Shown here one piece after another: positions 20,195 to 28,826 of a stretch of 64,000 nt of DNA (positions are counted from its first letter, which is position 1; every line of letters starts with the position of its first letter). Made by a program: the position numbers and the translations under genes. A model generated the notes under the pieces. The model was not told where the DNA came from, ran no database searches, and saw only the letters and a program-made list of their open reading frames with translations. Location of the stretch: assembly GCF_003323745.1 (NCBI RefSeq), contig NZ_QOIL01000013.1, positions 42,784-106,783 on the forward strand, written 5' to 3'. This DNA is from Sphaerisporangium album. GTDB lineage: Bacteria; Actinomycetota; Actinomycetes; Streptosporangiales; Streptosporangiaceae.

Positions 20195-22095
20195 GCGGGC
20201 CGCCTCCCCTGCGCGTGGTCGTCTGCGGCACCAACTTCGGCCGCTTCTACATCCAGGCCGTGCTCGACCACCCCGGATACGTCCTGGCCGGAATCCTCAG
20301 CCGCGGCTCCGCCGCCTCCCGCGACCACGCCCGGCGCCTCGGCGTGCCGCACCATACCGACGTCGGGGAACTGCCGGACGACGTCGACGTGGCGTGCGTC
20401 GTGGTGGGCTCGTCGATCCAGGGAGGCGAGGGAACCGCCCTGGCCAAGGCCCTGATCGGCCGTGGCGTGCACGTCCTGCAGGAGCACCCCGTCCATCTCG
20501 GGGAGCTGACCGAGTGCCTGAAGCTCGCCCGCGCCCACCGCGTGCAGTACCGGCTCAACACCCACTACCCGCACGTCGGACCGGTGCGCGCGTTCATCGA
20601 GGCCGCCCGCAGGCTCGCCGTGCGGCGCGAACCCCTGTTCGTGGACGCCGCCACGCCCATCCACCTGATGTACCCGATGGTGGACATCCTCGGCCGCGCG
20701 CTGGGCTCGCTGCGCCCGTGGCGGTTCGCCGCCCCGGCGCCCGTCCCAGGGGAACTCGGCGCGCAGCCGTTCCGCGTCCTGCAGGGGCTGCTCGGCGGCG
20801 TGCCGCTGACCTTGCGCGTGCACCACCAGATGGATCCGGCGGACCGGGACAACCACGCCCTGCACTGGCACCGGCTGTCGGTCGGCACCGAGGGAGGGGT
20901 GCTCACCCTCGCCGACACCCACGGGCCGCTGCTGTGGAGCCCCAGGCTGCACGTCGGTCGGGACTCCGGCCACCGGTTCGTCCTGGACGGGCCCGGCACC
21001 GGCGATCTCGGCCTCGCCACCGTCACGGTCGCCGGCGGCGCCGGGACGTTCCGCGAGGTGTTCACCGAGCTGTGGCCGCAGGCCATCGGCCTCGCGCTCG
21101 ACGGGATGCGCGACGCCGTGGCGGAGGGCGGGGACGCGCTGCGGGCGGCGCAGTACGACCTGGCGGTGTGCCGCATCTGGTCGGACCTGGCCGCGCGGCT
21201 CGGGCCACCGGAGATCGTCCGGCCCTCCGCCCCGCGCCCGCTCGCGGCCGTCGAGGTGTTCCCCGGCCTTCCGGCCCCCGGTGAGGTGCGGGCACCGGCG
21301 CCCTCACCACGGCACCAGGCCGCCGACGCGGCGCCGCACGTGCCCCCGGCCGAGGCGCCGTACGTGCCGTCGGCCGAGTTCTTCGACCTGGTCGCCACCG
21401 AGCACACCGCCACCGGGAGCGCCGCCGCCATCGCCGGGGCGCTCGCCGGGGTGGACCTCTCCCACGGGCCGGTGGTCGACATCGGCGCCGGCACCGGCCT
21501 GGTGACCGAGGCCGTCGCCCGCGCCCGGCCCGACGCGGAGATCCTGGCCTGCGAGCCGGCCGTCGGCATGCGGGCCGTGCTCACCAGCCGCGTCTTCAGC
21601 GACCCCTACCTGCGCCCCCGGGTGACGATCACCGCGGACGCGGCCCCCGAGCTGGAGCTCCCGGACCGCGTCAGCGCCGTCCTGCTGTGCGGCGTCCTCG
21701 GCCACCTGGACGCCGGGCGGCGCGAGCGGCTCTGGGAGCGGCTCCTGCCACGCCTGGCTCCCGGCGGAGTGGTCATCGTCGAGCTCATGGGCCTGGAAAC
21801 GCCCCTGGTCCTCCCCGAAGCCCGCATGGCGACGGCCCGGGCGGGCCGGCACCGCTACGAGTGGTGGTTCTCCGGCGCCCCCGGCGACGACCCGGGCGAG
21901 ATGCGGCTGCGCACCACCTGGCGCGTGTACCGGGAGGACGAGGACGCGCCGCTGCGCGAGGTCCGCGACTCCTACCGGTGGATCCCCTTCGGGCTGCGGC
22001 AGGTGGCCGAGGAGTCCGGGCTGCACCCGCGGGCGCTCCCCACCCGGCCGGGCGCGCCGCCGCTCGCCATGCTGACCCGCCGACCGCCATGCTGA
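20191..22095 (+). CDS. Thiazolinyl imide reductase (PchG/Irp3 family) fused to a SAM-dependent methyltransferase
   Basis: This 634-residue fusion starts at GTG 20191, overlapping the previous stop. Residues 1-360 match thiazolinyl imide reductases that reduce one carrier-bound thiazoline to thiazolidine with NADPH: VVVCGTNFGRFY near residue 8, QEHPVH near 110 and LNTHYPHVGPVR near 127. A Pro/Ala-rich linker follows. Residues 396-625 are a class I methyltransferase (VVDIGAGTGLVTEA, then VIVELMG) that is clearly paralogous to the stand-alone methyltransferase at 24365. The C-terminus is odd: a 20-bp duplication shifts the frame and ends it 137 bp before the next gene, whereas the other frame stays open to the P450 start. 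Confidence 0.9.
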   Translation: MSGPPPLRVVVCGTNFGRFYIQAVLDHPGYVLAGILSRGSAASRDHARRLGVPHHTDVGELPDDVDVACVVVGSSIQGGEGTALAKALIGRGVHVLQEHPVHLGELTECLKLARAHRVQYRLNTHYPHVGPVRAFIEAARRLAVRREPLFVDAATPIHLMYPMVDILGRALGSLRPWRFAAPAPVPGELGAQPFRVLQGLLGGVPLTLRVHHQMDPADRDNHALHWHRLSVGTEGGVLTLADTHGPLLWSPRLHVGRDSGHRFVLDGPGTGDLGLATVTVAGGAGTFREVFTELWPQAIGLALDGMRDAVAEGGDALRAAQYDLAVCRIWSDLAARLGPPEIVRPSAPRPLAAVEVFPGLPAPGEVRAPAPSPRHQAADAAPHVPPAEAPYVPSAEFFDLVATEHTATGSAAAIAGALAGVDLSHGPVVDIGAGTGLVTEAVARARPDAEILACEPAVGMRAVLTSRVFSDPYLRPRVTITADAAPELELPDRVSAVLLCGVLGHLDAGRRERLWERLLPRLAPGGVVIVELMGLETPLVLPEARMATARAGRHRYEWWFSGAPGDDPGEMRLRTTWRVYREDEDAPLREVRDSYRWIPFGLRQVAEESGLHPRALPTRPGAPPLAMLTRRPPC

Positions 22096-22102
22096 CCCGC
22101 CG
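22065..22102 (+). repeat. Tandem duplication (18-bp units, 20-bp period) that shifts the reading frame
   Basis: CGCCATGCTGACCCGCCG occurs at 22065-22082 and again at 22085-22102. A 20-bp period is not a multiple of three, so the reductase-methyltransferase frame meets TGA at 22093 inside the second copy. With only one copy the frame would continue to TGA 22230-22232, overlapping the P450 ATG by four bases as at most other junctions here. Confidence 0.85.
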
Positions 22103-22228
22103 TCCGGCCACCGGCCCTCCGGCGACGTGGCTCGCTCGCCGTCTCGCCACCGGCCCCCTCTCTCCGACGGCGAAGCCGACCGGCCGACCGGCAACCGGCC
22201 TCAACTCTCCGACGACGAAGGACGATAG

Positions 22229-23503
22229 ATGAACCCGCCCGCGCCTCCCAGCCCTCCCACCGCCGCGTCCGAGGCCGCCGAGCCCGCAAGGGCGGCCCCT
22301 GAGGCGGACGCCGCCCGTCCGCAGGGCTTCCCCATGCGCCGGGGCTGCCCCTTCTCCCCGCCCGAGGAGTACGCCCGCCTGCGTACCGAGGAGCCCGTGG
22401 CCCGGGTCACCCTGCCCACCGGACGTGAGGCCTGGGTGGTCAGCCGCTACGAGGACGTGCGCGAACTGCTCGCGGACCCGCGGATCAGCGCGGACATCCG
22501 CCGCCCGAACTTCCCCGCCCTCGGCGAGGGCGAGCAGGAGGTCGGGGCGCGGCTGCGGCCCTTCATCCGCACCGACGCCCCCGAGCACACCCGCTACCGC
22601 CGGATGCTGCTCCCGGAGTTCACCGTCCGCCGGATCCGCGCCATGAGGCCCGCCGTGCAGGCCATCGTGGACGGCCTCCTGGACTCCATGCTCGCCTCCG
22701 GCGGCCCCGTCGACTTCGTGCCCGCGTACGCGAACGCCGTCTCCACCTCCGTGATCTGCGAACTCCTCGGCATCCCCAAGGAGAACCTGGAGTTCTTCCG
22801 GGACGTCACCCGCGTCTCCGGCTCCCGGAGCAGCACCGCCGAGCAGGTGGCGGAGGCCCTCGGCGGCCTGTTCGCCCTCATCTCGGGCCGGGTCGAGCGG
22901 CGTCAGGAGGAGCCGGGCGACGACCTGCTGTCCAAGCTGGTGGCCGGCCACCTGCGGACCGGCAACGTCACCGTGCCCGAGCTTCTGTCCACGGTGGGCA
23001 TCACCATCAACGCCGGGCGCGAGACCAGCACGAACATGATCGCCCTGAGCACCCTGTTGCTCCTCCAGCGCCCCGACCTGGCGGAGGAGCTGCGGGCCGA
23101 CCCCTCGCTCATGCCCGCCGCCGTGGACGAGCTGCTGCGGGTGATGTCGATCGCCGACTCGATCCCGCTGCGGGTCGCGGCGCGGGACATCGAGATCTCC
23201 GGCGCGGTGGTGCCCGCCGACGACGGCGTCATCGGCCTGCTGGCCGCCGCCAACCACGACCCCGAGCAGTTCCCCGAACCGGAACGGGTCGACTTCCACC
23301 GCCCGGAGAACCATCACGTCGCCTTCGGCTACGGCGTGCACCAGTGCATCGGCCAGCATCTGGCCCGGCTGGAGCTGGAGGTGGCCCTGGAGACGCTGCT
23401 CCGCCGCGTGCCCACGCTGCGCCTGGCCGTACCGTACGAGGAGGTCGAGTTCAAGCACGACTCGGCGACCTTCGGCATCGAGCGGCTGCCGGTGACCTGG
23501 TGA
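22229..23503 (+). CDS. Cytochrome P450
   Basis: This is a soluble bacterial P450 of 424 residues that probably oxidizes the carrier-bound or released metallophore, for example hydroxylation or ring oxidation. The I-helix oxygen-activation motif is AGRETST (262-268), the ExxR motif is DELLR, and the heme-binding loop is FGYGVHQCIGQHLAR with Cys373 as iron ligand. The first 30 residues are Ala/Pro-rich and likely disordered. No ferredoxin gene is adjacent, so redox partners must be supplied from elsewhere. A P450 stands at the same place in the coelibactin locus (SCO7686, from memory). The stop overlaps the thioesterase start. Confidence 0.93.
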   Translation: MNPPAPPSPPTAASEAAEPARAAPEADAARPQGFPMRRGCPFSPPEEYARLRTEEPVARVTLPTGREAWVVSRYEDVRELLADPRISADIRRPNFPALGEGEQEVGARLRPFIRTDAPEHTRYRRMLLPEFTVRRIRAMRPAVQAIVDGLLDSMLASGGPVDFVPAYANAVSTSVICELLGIPKENLEFFRDVTRVSGSRSSTAEQVAEALGGLFALISGRVERRQEEPGDDLLSKLVAGHLRTGNVTVPELLSTVGITINAGRETSTNMIALSTLLLLQRPDLAEELRADPSLMPAAVDELLRVMSIADSIPLRVAARDIEISGAVVPADDGVIGLLAAANHDPEQFPEPERVDFHRPENHHVAFGYGVHQCIGQHLARLELEVALETLLRRVPTLRLAVPYEEVEFKHDSATFGIERLPVTW

Positions 23504-24330
23504 GCGCCCGTCCCGCCGTCCCCGCGCCCGCGCGGGGCGGGGACGGCTCCCTATGGCGTTCGAGCCCGTGGATCCGCTGCTGGAGCCCCCGCCCCGCGGC
23601 CCGGCTGCGGCTGGTCTGCCTGCCCCACGCCGGAGGCGGCGCCAGCGCCTACCGTCCGTGGGCGGCCCTGCTGCCGCCGGAGGTCGAGCTCCTGACCGTC
23701 CAGTACCCAGGCCGTGAGGACCGCTTCCAGGACCCCCTCGTGGACGGCATGCAGGACCTGGTCACGCGGATCGCCGGCGCCCTGACACCGGCGCTCGACC
23801 GTCCGTACGCCCTGTTCGGCCACAGCATGGGCTCGGCCGTCGCCTGGGAGCTGGCCCACGAGCTGCGCCACCGGGGCGCGCCCGCGCCGCGGCGGCTGTT
23901 CGTCTCGGGGCGCGAGGCCCCGGGCACCGCCACGGCCGGCGAGGTCCACCGTCAGACGGACGAGGTGCTGTGCCGGGAGCTGGAGCGGCTCGGCGGCACC
24001 AGCCTGGAAGTACTGGCGGACGACGGAGTGCGACCGTTGGTGCTCGGCTACATCCGCAACGACTACCGCCTCATCGAGACCTACCGCCCGGTGCCGCGCA
24101 CGCCGCTGAGCTGCCCGATCGCCGTCTTCGCGGGCGAGTCGGACCCGGAGCTGACCCCCGGGAGCGCCGGCGGCTGGGCAGAGCTCACCACCGGCCACAC
24201 CGAGGTCCGGTCCTTCCCGGGCGGCCACTTCTACCTCAACCGGCAGCGCCGGGAGGTCGTCGGGGCGGTGCTGCGGAGGCTGGACCCGTCGCTGGCCAGA
24301 GGGGATCACCGGTGGCCGAGCACCCCATGA
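23500..24330 (+). CDS. Type II thioesterase (editing, YbtT/GrsT family)
   Basis: This stand-alone alpha/beta hydrolase of 276 residues removes misloaded acyl groups from NRPS carrier domains. GTG 23500 overlaps the P450 stop. Visible marks are CLPHAGGGASAYRPWA near residue 41, the nucleophile elbow GHSMG with Ser109, Asp in ESDPEL, and His243 in GGHFYL. A Trp/Arg-rich segment precedes the core (SLWRSSPWIRCW). Note the ordinary Ser nucleophile here, in contrast to the Cys in the thioesterase domain of NRPS 2. Confidence 0.92.
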   Translation: MSARPAVPAPARGGDGSLWRSSPWIRCWSPRPAARLRLVCLPHAGGGASAYRPWAALLPPEVELLTVQYPGREDRFQDPLVDGMQDLVTRIAGALTPALDRPYALFGHSMGSAVAWELAHELRHRGAPAPRRLFVSGREAPGTATAGEVHRQTDEVLCRELERLGGTSLEVLADDGVRPLVLGYIRNDYRLIETYRPVPRTPLSCPIAVFAGESDPELTPGSAGGWAELTTGHTEVRSFPGGHFYLNRQRREVVGAVLRRLDPSLARGDHRWPSTP

Positions 24331-24368
24331 CCACCAGGCCGTCCTCCCGCGCAGGAGCACTCCCGTGA
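24327..24368 (+). other. Possible 13-codon coupling mini-ORF
   Basis: A 13-codon frame (MTTRPSSRAGALP) begins with an ATGA overlap at the thioesterase stop and ends with a GTGA overlap at the methyltransferase start. It fills exactly the only gap in this part of the operon. It may keep ribosomes on the mRNA (translational coupling); the downstream gene also has its own AGGAG (24353-24357). It could be chance in a gene-dense operon. Confidence 0.3.
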
Positions 24369-25093
24369 TCGACTACTACTCGGCCTCCGCCGAGTTCTAC
24401 GAGATGGTCGCCACCCGCCACACCGCCAGCAGCGGACCACCGCTCGCCCGGGTGCTCGCCGGCGTCGACGTCTCGCACGGCCCCGTGCTGGAGATCGGCG
24501 CAGGAACCGGCCGGATCACCGAGGCCATCGCGTCCGCGCTGCCCGAGGCGGAGATCGTCGCCGCCGAGCCGTCCGCCACCATGCGCGCCATGCTCACCTC
24601 GCGGGTCGCCCGCGACCCGGACCTGCGCCGCCGCGTGACCGTCACCGACGGCGCGGCGCAGGACCTCGACCTGCCGGAGCGGCTCTCGGCGGTGGTGATC
24701 TTCGGCGTGGCCGGGCACCTCACCGCCGCCGAGCGCGTGTCCCTGTGGCGGCGGCTCGCCGACAGGCTGCCCACCGGCGGCGTCATCGTCGTCGAGCTGA
24801 TGGGTGTGTCCGCCCCGCGCGTCATCCCGCCGGTGATGTCCCTGCGGGAGACCATCGGCCGCCAGACGTACGAGTGGTGGATCGGCGGCGAGCCCGCGCA
24901 GGGGGACGCCATGCGCTTCACCACCGTCTGGAAGGTCCTGCGGGACGGGCGCACCGTCCGCGAGGTCTCCGACGAATACGACTGGCACACCTTCGACGTC
25001 GCCCGGCTCGCCCGCGAGGCGGGAATGACGAGCCGCCGTGTCACCGAGGCCGGCGGCCAGGCCATCCCCGAAATCGGAGTCCTCGTCAAGTGA
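24365..25093 (+). CDS. SAM-dependent methyltransferase, paralogue of the reductase-fused domain
   Basis: This is a class I methyltransferase of 242 residues. GTG 24365 follows AGGAG at 24353-24357 with a seven-base spacer. Motif I is VLEIGAGTGRITEA near residue 40 and the post-motif strand is VIVVELMGVSAP. Almost the whole chain aligns with residues 396-625 of the reductase-methyltransferase fusion (FYEMVATRHTA against FFDLVATEHTA, LAGVDVSHGP against LAGVDLSHGP, YEWWIGG against YEWWFSG), so the two arose by duplication. Together with the domain inside NRPS 2 the cluster has three methyltransferases. The substrate atom (C, N, O or S) cannot be told from sequence. Confidence 0.9.
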   Translation: MIDYYSASAEFYEMVATRHTASSGPPLARVLAGVDVSHGPVLEIGAGTGRITEAIASALPEAEIVAAEPSATMRAMLTSRVARDPDLRRRVTVTDGAAQDLDLPERLSAVVIFGVAGHLTAAERVSLWRRLADRLPTGGVIVVELMGVSAPRVIPPVMSLRETIGRQTYEWWIGGEPAQGDAMRFTTVWKVLRDGRTVREVSDEYDWHTFDVARLAREAGMTSRRVTEAGGQAIPEIGVLVK

Positions 25094-27075
25094 CCCAACG
25101 CACCTCACCGCCGGCCCCGCCCGGCATGCCCGCCGAGCACCGCCGGCCGGGCCCGCCCGGCGCGTCCGCCACGTCCGCCGCTCAGCGTGAGCCGGGCCCG
25201 CCCGCCGCGCACGGCGAGCCCGGCCCGCCGCACGTGCCCGGGGCGCCGCCGTCCCCGCTGCTCGGCATCCTGCGCGAGGTCCGGGGCCGTCTCGCGCCGG
25301 CCGTCGCCCTCCAGGCCGCCGGAGCGCTCGCCGGTGTCATGCCCTTCATCGCCCTGGCCCGGATCGCCGTCCACCTGACCGGCGGCTCCCCGCCCTCCGG
25401 GGACGACCTGTGGCCGCTGGTCACCCTCGCCTGCCTCTCCGGTCTCGCGGCCCTGGCCCTCGGGTCCGCGGCCGGCTTCGTCAGCCATCTAGCGGACAAC
25501 GACCTGCAGCTCACCCTGCGCCGGCGGCTGGCAGATCACGCCGGGCGGCTGCCCCTAGGGTGGATCACCGCCAGGGGCGGGGCCGAGATCGAACGCGCCG
25601 TGCGGGACGACGTGCGCGCGCTACACACGCTGGTCGCCCACACCCTGCTCGACGTCACGGCCCTCTTCACCGCCCCCGTCCTGGCCCTGGCCTATCTGCT
25701 GACCGTCGACTGGCGCCTGGCCCTGCTCAGCGTCCTCCCGCTCGCCCTCGGCGCCCATCTGTTCGGCCGGGCCATGTCGGGAGCGGCGGCTCAGATGGGG
25801 GAGTACGGCGCGGCCCTCGGCCGGATCTCCTCGGCCGCCGTGGAATTCGCCAACGGCATCGCCGTCCTGAAGACCTTCGGCCGCGGCCGCAACGTCCACG
25901 ACCGTTTCCTGTCCGCGACCGACGGCTTCTCCGACTTCTTCACCGCCTGGGTCCGCACCACGCTGGTGGCCTCCACAGGGGCCCTGCTCGTCGTCTCCCC
26001 GGTGCTCGTGCTGCTCCTGCTCGTCGTGACCGGGGCCGTGTTCGTCGTGAACGGGTGGACGACCGGCGCGGCCCTGGTGCCGTTCGTGCTGCTCGGGCCG
26101 GTCGTCGCCGCGCCCATGAGCGTGGTCGGCACCCGGATCCAGCAGATCCGGGCGGGCCAGGCGGCCGCGGCCCGGATCGCCGGCCTGCTCGCCACCCCCG
26201 TCCTGCCGCAGACGGCGACGCCCGCCACGCCGGAGGGCTCCCGCGTCTCGATGCGCGACGTGTCCTTCTCCTATGACGGGCGCTCCGACGTGCTGCGCGG
26301 CATCGACCTCGATCTGGAGCCCGGCACCGTCACCGCGCTCGTCGGCCCGTCCGGATCCGGCAAGTCCACCCTCGCCTCGCTGCTGCCGCGCTTCCACGAC
26401 GTCACCACGGGCGCCGTCACCATCGGCGGCGCCGACGTCCGCGACGTCCCGGCCGCCGAGCTCTACCGCCACGTCGGGTTCGTCCTGCAGGACGTACGCC
26501 TGCTGCGCGCCTCCGTCGCGGACAACATCCGCCTCGGCCGCCCGGAGGCCACCGGCGAGGAGGTCGAGCGGGCCGCCCGCGCCGCCCGGATCCACGACCG
26601 GATCGCCGCGCTGCCCGGCGGCTACGCCACCGAGGTAGGGACCGGCGTCGCGTTCTCCGGCGGCGAGGCGCAACGCCTGTCCATCGCGCGGGCCCTGCTC
26701 GCCGACGCGCCCGTCCTCGTCCTGGACGAAGCCACGGCGTACGCCGACCCGTACTCCGAGGCGCTGATCCAGACCGCGCTGTCCACGCTCGCCGCCGGGC
26801 GCACGCTCCTGGTCATCGCGCATCGGCTGTCCACCGTCCGCCACGCCGACCAGATCGTGGTGCTCGACGGCGGGCGGATCGCCGAGCGCGGCCGCCACGA
26901 GGAACTGCGGGCCGCCGGCGGCCGCTACGCCCGGCTGTGGAAGGCCCAGGCACGCGCCGGCGCGTCCCAGGCACCGGCCGGGACAAAGGCCCGGGAACGC
27001 GCCGGCGGACCAGGGGCTCCGGCCCCGGCCGCCCTCGGCCTCCCCGACGACCCCCGGGAGGGGACCCCGCGATGA
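25090..27075 (+). CDS. Exporter-fold ABC half transporter 1 (YbtP/YbtQ-like)
   Basis: This 661-residue protein has a membrane domain plus ATPase and pairs with the next gene product. GTG 25090 overlaps the methyltransferase stop. The first 55 residues are an unusual Pro/Gly/Ala-rich tail (repeated PGPP) before the membrane region (about 65-370). The ATPase has Walker A GPSGSGKST, signature FSGGEAQR, Walker B VLVLDEAT and switch His in IAHRLS. Related half transporters in siderophore loci (YbtPQ) have an exporter fold yet act in iron-siderophore uptake, so the direction of transport is open. A dedicated importer upstream may leave export to this pair. From memory SCO7689/7690 are the counterparts. 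Confidence 0.88.
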   Translation: MTQRTSPPAPPGMPAEHRRPGPPGASATSAAQREPGPPAAHGEPGPPHVPGAPPSPLLGILREVRGRLAPAVALQAAGALAGVMPFIALARIAVHLTGGSPPSGDDLWPLVTLACLSGLAALALGSAAGFVSHLADNDLQLTLRRRLADHAGRLPLGWITARGGAEIERAVRDDVRALHTLVAHTLLDVTALFTAPVLALAYLLTVDWRLALLSVLPLALGAHLFGRAMSGAAAQMGEYGAALGRISSAAVEFANGIAVLKTFGRGRNVHDRFLSATDGFSDFFTAWVRTTLVASTGALLVVSPVLVLLLLVVTGAVFVVNGWTTGAALVPFVLLGPVVAAPMSVVGTRIQQIRAGQAAAARIAGLLATPVLPQTATPATPEGSRVSMRDVSFSYDGRSDVLRGIDLDLEPGTVTALVGPSGSGKSTLASLLPRFHDVTTGAVTIGGADVRDVPAAELYRHVGFVLQDVRLLRASVADNIRLGRPEATGEEVERAARAARIHDRIAALPGGYATEVGTGVAFSGGEAQRLSIARALLADAPVLVLDEATAYADPYSEALIQTALSTLAAGRTLLVIAHRLSTVRHADQIVVLDGGRIAERGRHEELRAAGGRYARLWKAQARAGASQAPAGTKARERAGGPGAPAPAALGLPDDPREGTPR

Positions 27076-28826
27076 TCCGCCATCTCTACCGTGTCCTCGG
27101 GCCCGGAGGATCCGGCGCCCTGAACCGCCTCCTCGCCGTGCAGGTCGGCGCCGCCGTGCTCCAGGGCATCGCGTTCGCCCTGCTGGTGCCGGTGCTGCGC
27201 GCCCTGCTCGGCGCGAACCCGGGTGAGGTCTGGCCGTGGCTCGCCGCGCTGGCGGCCTGCTCGCTCGGCTACGCCGTCCTGCAGGCCATCGGCCTGAGCA
27301 GCGGCTTCACCGTCGGCTCCCGGCTCTCGCGTGTCCTCCACCGGCGGCTCGCCGACCGCGCCCTCGACCTGCCCCTCGGCTGGTTCACCGCCGGACGGGC
27401 CGCCGAGCTGAGCCGCCTGGCCGCCCAGAACGTCGTCCAGGTCATGAACATGCCGGCGCACCTGCTGCGCCCGCTGACCGGCTCTGTGCTCACCCCGGTC
27501 ACGATCGTGGCCGCCGCCTTCTTCTTCGACGGGCGGGTCGCGCTCGTGCTGCTCGTGTGCGCGCCGGTGCTGCTGGGCGTCCACGTGTGGAGCACCTCGG
27601 TGATGCGCAGGCTGGACCAGGGCCGTGACGGCGCGATCGGCGAGTCGGCGGACCGGATCCTGGAGTACGCCCGGAACCAGCCGGTCCTGCGCGCGTTCGG
27701 CCGGACCGCCGACGGCTACGGGGCGCTCGACGACGCGCTGGTGGCCGAGTCCCGCGCCGACCGGCGGATGATCGTCCGTGGCGTGCCCGGCCTGGTGTCC
27801 TTCGCCTTCGTCACCCGCATGGTCTTCGCCCTCCTGCTCGCCCTCGGAGTCTCGTGGGTCCTGGACGGCTCCCTGGACGTGCCGACCCTGCTCGCCCTGC
27901 TGGTGCTCACCGGCCGGCTCACCGACGGCCTTTCCGCCGCGGCCGACCTGGGGGCGGGGACGCGGATGGCCCGCAACAGCCTGGAACGGCTGGCCGCCGT
28001 CCTCGGCGCGAGCCCCTTCCCGCGACCGGCAGAACCCCTGTCCCCCAAGGGGGCCGACGTGGAGTTCGACGGCGTCTGCTTCGGCTACCCGCAGGACGCC
28101 ACGGCCGCGGCCGTACCCGCTGGACTGCTCGCCGACGTGAGCTTCCGCATCCCCGAGCGCAGCATGACCGCTCTCGTCGGACCGTCCGGCGCCGGCAAGA
28201 CCACCGTCGCCCGGCTGCTCGCCCGCTTCTGGGACACCACCGACGGCACGGTCCGCGTCGGGGGCGTCGACGTCCGCGACATCACTCCCGAGGAACTGGC
28301 AGCGACCGTCTCGATCGTCTTCCAGGACGTCTACCTCTTCGAGGGCACGATCGAGGACAACGTCCGCGTCGGCGCCCCCGACGCCGGCGACGAGGCGCTG
28401 CGCCGCGCGGCGGTCATGGCCGGGCTGGACCAGGTGGTGGAGGAACTGCCCGATGGCTGGGCCACCCGCGTCGGCGAGGGCGGCGCCGCCCTGTCCGGCG
28501 GGCAGCGCCAGCGCGTGTCCGTCGCCCGGGCCCTGCTCAAGGACGCGCCCATCCTCGTCCTGGACGAGGCCACCGCCGCGCTCGACCACGAGAACGAGGC
28601 CGTGCTGACCTCCACCGTCCGGGCCCTGGCCGCGGAGAAGACCCTGCTGGTGATCACCCACCGGCTGAGCACCGTCCTGGCCGCCGACCAGGTGCTCGTC
28701 ATGGAGGACGGGCGCATCACCGAACGCGGCACGCACGACGAGCTGCTCGCCGCGGGCGGCACCTACACCGGCTTCTGGCGTCAGCGGACCGACGCCGAGG
28801 GCTGGCGGCTGGAGGCGGCCCGATGA
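27072..28826 (+). CDS. Exporter-fold ABC half transporter 2 (YbtP/YbtQ-like)
   Basis: This is the partner half transporter, 584 residues, starting in an ATGA overlap with gene 1 of the pair. The membrane domain spans about 20-310 with roughly six helices. The ATPase (about 325-580) is complete: [30 protein letters not shown] and ITHRLS. Both subunits therefore have intact ATP sites, unlike the asymmetric ABC pair at 41288-44535. Its stop overlaps the salicylate synthase start, which ties transport and precursor supply into one transcript. Confidence 0.9.
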   Translation: MIRHLYRVLGPGGSGALNRLLAVQVGAAVLQGIAFALLVPVLRALLGANPGEVWPWLAALAACSLGYAVLQAIGLSSGFTVGSRLSRVLHRRLADRALDLPLGWFTAGRAAELSRLAAQNVVQVMNMPAHLLRPLTGSVLTPVTIVAAAFFFDGRVALVLLVCAPVLLGVHVWSTSVMRRLDQGRDGAIGESADRILEYARNQPVLRAFGRTADGYGALDDALVAESRADRRMIVRGVPGLVSFAFVTRMVFALLLALGVSWVLDGSLDVPTLLALLVLTGRLTDGLSAAADLGAGTRMARNSLERLAAVLGASPFPRPAEPLSPKGADVEFDGVCFGYPQDATAAAVPAGLLADVSFRIPERSMTALVGPSGAGKTTVARLLARFWDTTDGTVRVGGVDVRDITPEELAATVSIVFQDVYLFEGTIEDNVRVGAPDAGDEALRRAAVMAGLDQVVEELPDGWATRVGEGGAALSGGQRQRVSVARALLKDAPILVLDEATAALDHENEAVLTSTVRALAAEKTLLVITHRLSTVLAADQVLVMEDGRITERGTHDELLAAGGTYTGFWRQRTDAEGWRLEAAR

